Under the pieces are notes generated by a model, which saw nothing but the letters and a program-made list of their open reading frames with translations, was not told the DNA's origin and ran no database searches. Below, one piece after another: positions 62,517-64,000 of a stretch of 64,000 bases of DNA. The stretch is from assembly GCA_020636095.1 (NCBI GenBank), contig JACJYN010000011.1:1-64000 (forward strand), in the 5' to 3' direction. Both the position numbers and the translations under genes were made by a program. The DNA comes from Lewinellaceae bacterium (GTDB taxonomy: Bacteria; Bacteroidota; Bacteroidia; Chitinophagales; Saprospiraceae). Within the stretch, counting starts at the first letter, position 1, and every line of letters begins with the position of its first letter.

Positions 62517-62721
62517 TACTACTTTGTTAACTTAACAGGAGCGCGGGCATCCAGGCCCGCGAGGGCTCTGCCTCGGGCAGCCCATAAAAAGGCAATATCA
62601 TGCTAAAAACCTGCTTAAAGCAGGTTTATGCGGGCCTGGAGAGCCTGCCCCGTACCCAAAGGGTCGGGGCCCGCGCTCCAGGCACTTCGGCCATGCGAGA
62701 TTTTAAGTTAACAAAGTAGTA
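62517..62721. mobile_element. 205-bp MITE-like palindrome with 18-bp terminal repeats
   Basis: TACTACTTTGTTAACTTA (62517-62534) and its exact complement (62704-62721) form perfect 18-bp terminal inverted repeats, flanked by TTAG at 62513-62516 and 62722-62725, a likely 4-bp target duplication. Inside, the arms share GGAGCGCGGGC and CCAGGCCCGC, and the centre is AAACCTGCTT/AAGCAGGTTT. A secondary hairpin (GCCCCGTACCC/GGGTCGGGGC) is nested in the right arm. There is no coding capacity. Confidence 0.8.
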
Positions 62722-62733
62722 TTAGTATTACAT

Positions 62734-62949
62734 TCAAATAATCAGCCGCACTCCTCCCAGCTCTTCGACCCGGTAAGGAAAGTGATCGCCTGGGGAGCCG
62801 ATGAACATAAAGTTGATCGGAATTTTCCATTTATCGGACAATTCCCGGATCAGCTCGGGCCCGAATTGGCCTTTCATGGGGACAAATTCAATATCGATTT
62901 CCGGATATTCCCGGTCGAGGACTTCAATGTCGCTGGCCAGCCGGGAAAG
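62734..62949 (-). pseudogene. C-terminal fragment of an unrecognised gene
   Basis: Reading on the minus strand there are 71 open codons ending at the stop 62734-62736. They contain LDREYPEIDIEFVPMKGQ, FMFIGSPGDHFPYRVEELGG and a final VRLII, which has the look of a real soluble protein. No usable start exists: an in-frame stop at 62950-62952 lies inside an 18-bp palindrome, GTCACTTTTAAAAGTGAC (62949-62966). The 5' part was therefore lost. I do not recognise the family. Confidence 0.55.
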
Positions 62950-63010
62950 TCACTTTTAAAAGTGACCCACCGTATTGTTCTGGTCTTCTCACCAAATAAA
63001 CCAGTAAGAC

Positions 63011-63490
63011 ATGCTACGCATCCAACTTTCCAAACCCAAATCGCCGCAACCGGAAACGGCCAGATCCCACGCCGACCGGTACGCCATCCGCTATGGATTG
63101 CTTACGGCAGTCATCATCGTCATTTACAACCTGATCGTTCAGGCTGCCGGAGACGGCGGCTTTGAATTGGCGCACCTGGCCATTTTCGGGATTCTATTTG
63201 GCATGATCGGCTTCGGTATGCACAAGGCCCGCAAATGGATACGTGAGGATCATGCTATGGACGACCGCATGCTCTTCGGGCTGGTCCTATCCATTGCCAC
63301 CGCGCTGGGCGTAATCGCCCTGAACGGCCTGATGGCCATTCTCAATTACCACCTGATCGTCAGCGAGACGTTCCTGCCCATCAAAGACGGATGGGATTTC
63401 GCCGTCAATTCGATGGCTCTGTTCTGGAGTTGCCTGATCTTTGGCTTTTTGAGCGCCTTTATTTTTTCTGAAATCTATGGGAAAAATTAA
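63011..63490 (+). CDS. Four-helix membrane protein (DUF4199-like size and topology)
   Basis: The 159-residue protein has an N-terminal hydrophilic stretch of about 25 residues and four membrane helices (about 29-47, 52-68, 86-108 and 132-155). Size and topology resemble small Bacteroidota membrane proteins such as DUF4199, but I cannot confirm the family by motif. It lies next to a truncated gene remnant; no clear promoter is seen. Confidence 0.6.
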   Translation: MLRIQLSKPKSPQPETARSHADRYAIRYGLLTAVIIVIYNLIVQAAGDGGFELAHLAIFGILFGMIGFGMHKARKWIREDHAMDDRMLFGLVLSIATALGVIALNGLMAILNYHLIVSETFLPIKDGWDFAVNSMALFWSCLIFGFLSAFIFSEIYGKN

Positions 63491-63515
63491 ACCCGGACAC
63501 ACCGGGTAACGAAAA

Positions 63516-63836
63516 ATGAGTACTCCATTAAATTTAGCCTTTATGAAGCATCCTCCCTTCCAATCATTGAACGAAGCCCTGTTTTTTTTCAAAGGCCAGG
63601 GTTTTGATACGGTTTTTCACTTAAAAGGAGACACTTTGCATGATCCCAAATCCAAAACTCACCACCCGCTTTCGAAAGCTGAGATTCTCAATGTGCTTAA
63701 ATTCGAAGACGATTCCGATCCGGATGAGATCAGTATATTATTTTTAGTTGAAACGGCAAGCGGCGTAAAAGGGCATTTCGTCGATGCTTCCGGTATGTAT
63801 GCCAGCCTGGATTTTTCTTCCTTTAGAGCGTGTTAG
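63516..63836 (+). CDS. Small conserved protein, C-terminus cut by repeat copy D
   Basis: The 106-residue protein resembles a roughly 100-residue Bacteroidota family that databases often label as phosphoribosylpyrophosphate synthetase, although it lacks that enzyme's motifs. The features are an FFKGQGFDTVFHLKGDTL start, VLKFEDDSDPDEISILF and GVKGHFVDASGMYAS. The last codons and the stop (AGA GCG TGT TAG) are the first bases of repeat copy D, so the natural C-terminus, probably 10-15 residues, has been replaced. An internal ATG at 63540 is an alternative start. Confidence 0.65.
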   Translation: MSTPLNLAFMKHPPFQSLNEALFFFKGQGFDTVFHLKGDTLHDPKSKTHHPLSKAEILNVLKFEDDSDPDEISILFLVETASGVKGHFVDASGMYASLDFSSFRAC

Positions 63837-63987
63837 GGATTTACCCTTTGGCCTGCAAATGTGCATCTTTTGAACCTCATTTCGCCATTTTTTCGCCACG
63901 TAGCGATGCTATGCGGCTCAAAAATGGCTTCCTGAGAACCAAAATCTGCTCATTTTCGACATCAAAAGTAAATCCCCAACACGCTCT
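63825..63987. repeat. Long imperfect palindrome, copy D (163 bp)
   Basis: The ends are AGAGCGTGTTAGGGATTTAC and GTAAATCCCCAACACGCTCT, with apex CGTAGCGATGCTATG. On the opposite strand it is nearly identical to copy B (30336-30498), 33 kb away, so at least one of the two moved recently. It inserted into the end of the preceding gene and supplies its stop codon. 63988-64000 shows nothing further. Confidence 0.9.
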
Positions 63988-64000
63988 TAAAAAATGAAAA

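Overview
The window looks like a chromosome segment from a member of the Bacteroidota, most likely the Saprospiria (Lewinella/Phaeodactylibacter/Haliscomenobacter type). Four things point there. There is a complete Bacteroidota-style division and cell-wall (dcw) cluster. A giant PKD-repeat protein with a type IX secretion type-B C-terminal domain sits next to a PorP/SprF protein. Several promoters match the Bacteroidota TTG/TAnnTTTG pattern. Several families are typical of the phylum (DUF5916, DUF5995, Pmp3 with a signal peptide, PepSY-like). The species assignment is inference.

Layout. 1-1200 is debris: a tyrosine-recombinase C-terminal fragment and a shattered DUF5916 gene. 1250-16919 is the dcw operon mraZ-rsmH-ftsL-ftsI-murE-mraY-murD-ftsW-murG-murC-ftsQ-ftsA-ftsZ, preceded by 10-bp-spaced MraZ-type operator repeats and closed by a hairpin terminator. 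typA follows, then the T9SS-exported PKD protein and PorP/SprF. 25.3-38.5 kb holds small housekeeping and accessory genes, a tRNA-Pro/tRNA-Thr pair, a degenerate tRNA-like gene, an Nramp-Usp fusion and an MgtC/DUF4010 transporter. 38.5-45.5 kb is a complete N-type (probably Na+-translocating) ATPase operon in the order atpD-C-Q-R-B-E-F-A-G, without a separate delta gene. 45.5-51.3 kb contains a dead HepT/MntA toxin-antitoxin pair and a TolC/adaptor/RND efflux operon. 51.9-56.5 kb is an ECF sigma factor, two membrane proteins, an MprF-like lipid aminoacyltransferase and a small secreted protein. 56.5-64 kb is heavily decayed: a GH15 glucoamylase pseudogene, an internally deleted SDR gene, a frameshifted MscS gene and a truncated ORF, mixed with a few intact genes.

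The most unusual content is between the genes. One theme is long imperfect palindromes of about 150-166 bp. Five copies (27201, 30336, 51509, 56506, 63825) plus a half copy (32572) appear related, sharing an arm architecture and mostly an apex of the type CATAGCnnnGCTACG. Three other long palindromes (51353, 61571, 62517) differ in sequence but have the same form; two of these have apparent target-site duplications, and two elements carry smaller palindromes nested inside them. The second theme is intergenic arrays of 7-10-nt 'words' whose word differs from site to site (TTCGCAAG near 60.1 kb, GGTGATGG at 40.4 kb, and shorter cases near 8.2, 19.1, 33.1, 41.2 and 41.9 kb), several of them with a matching inverted arm. 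These arrays sit between genes of otherwise intact operons, including the ATPase operon and the dcw cluster.
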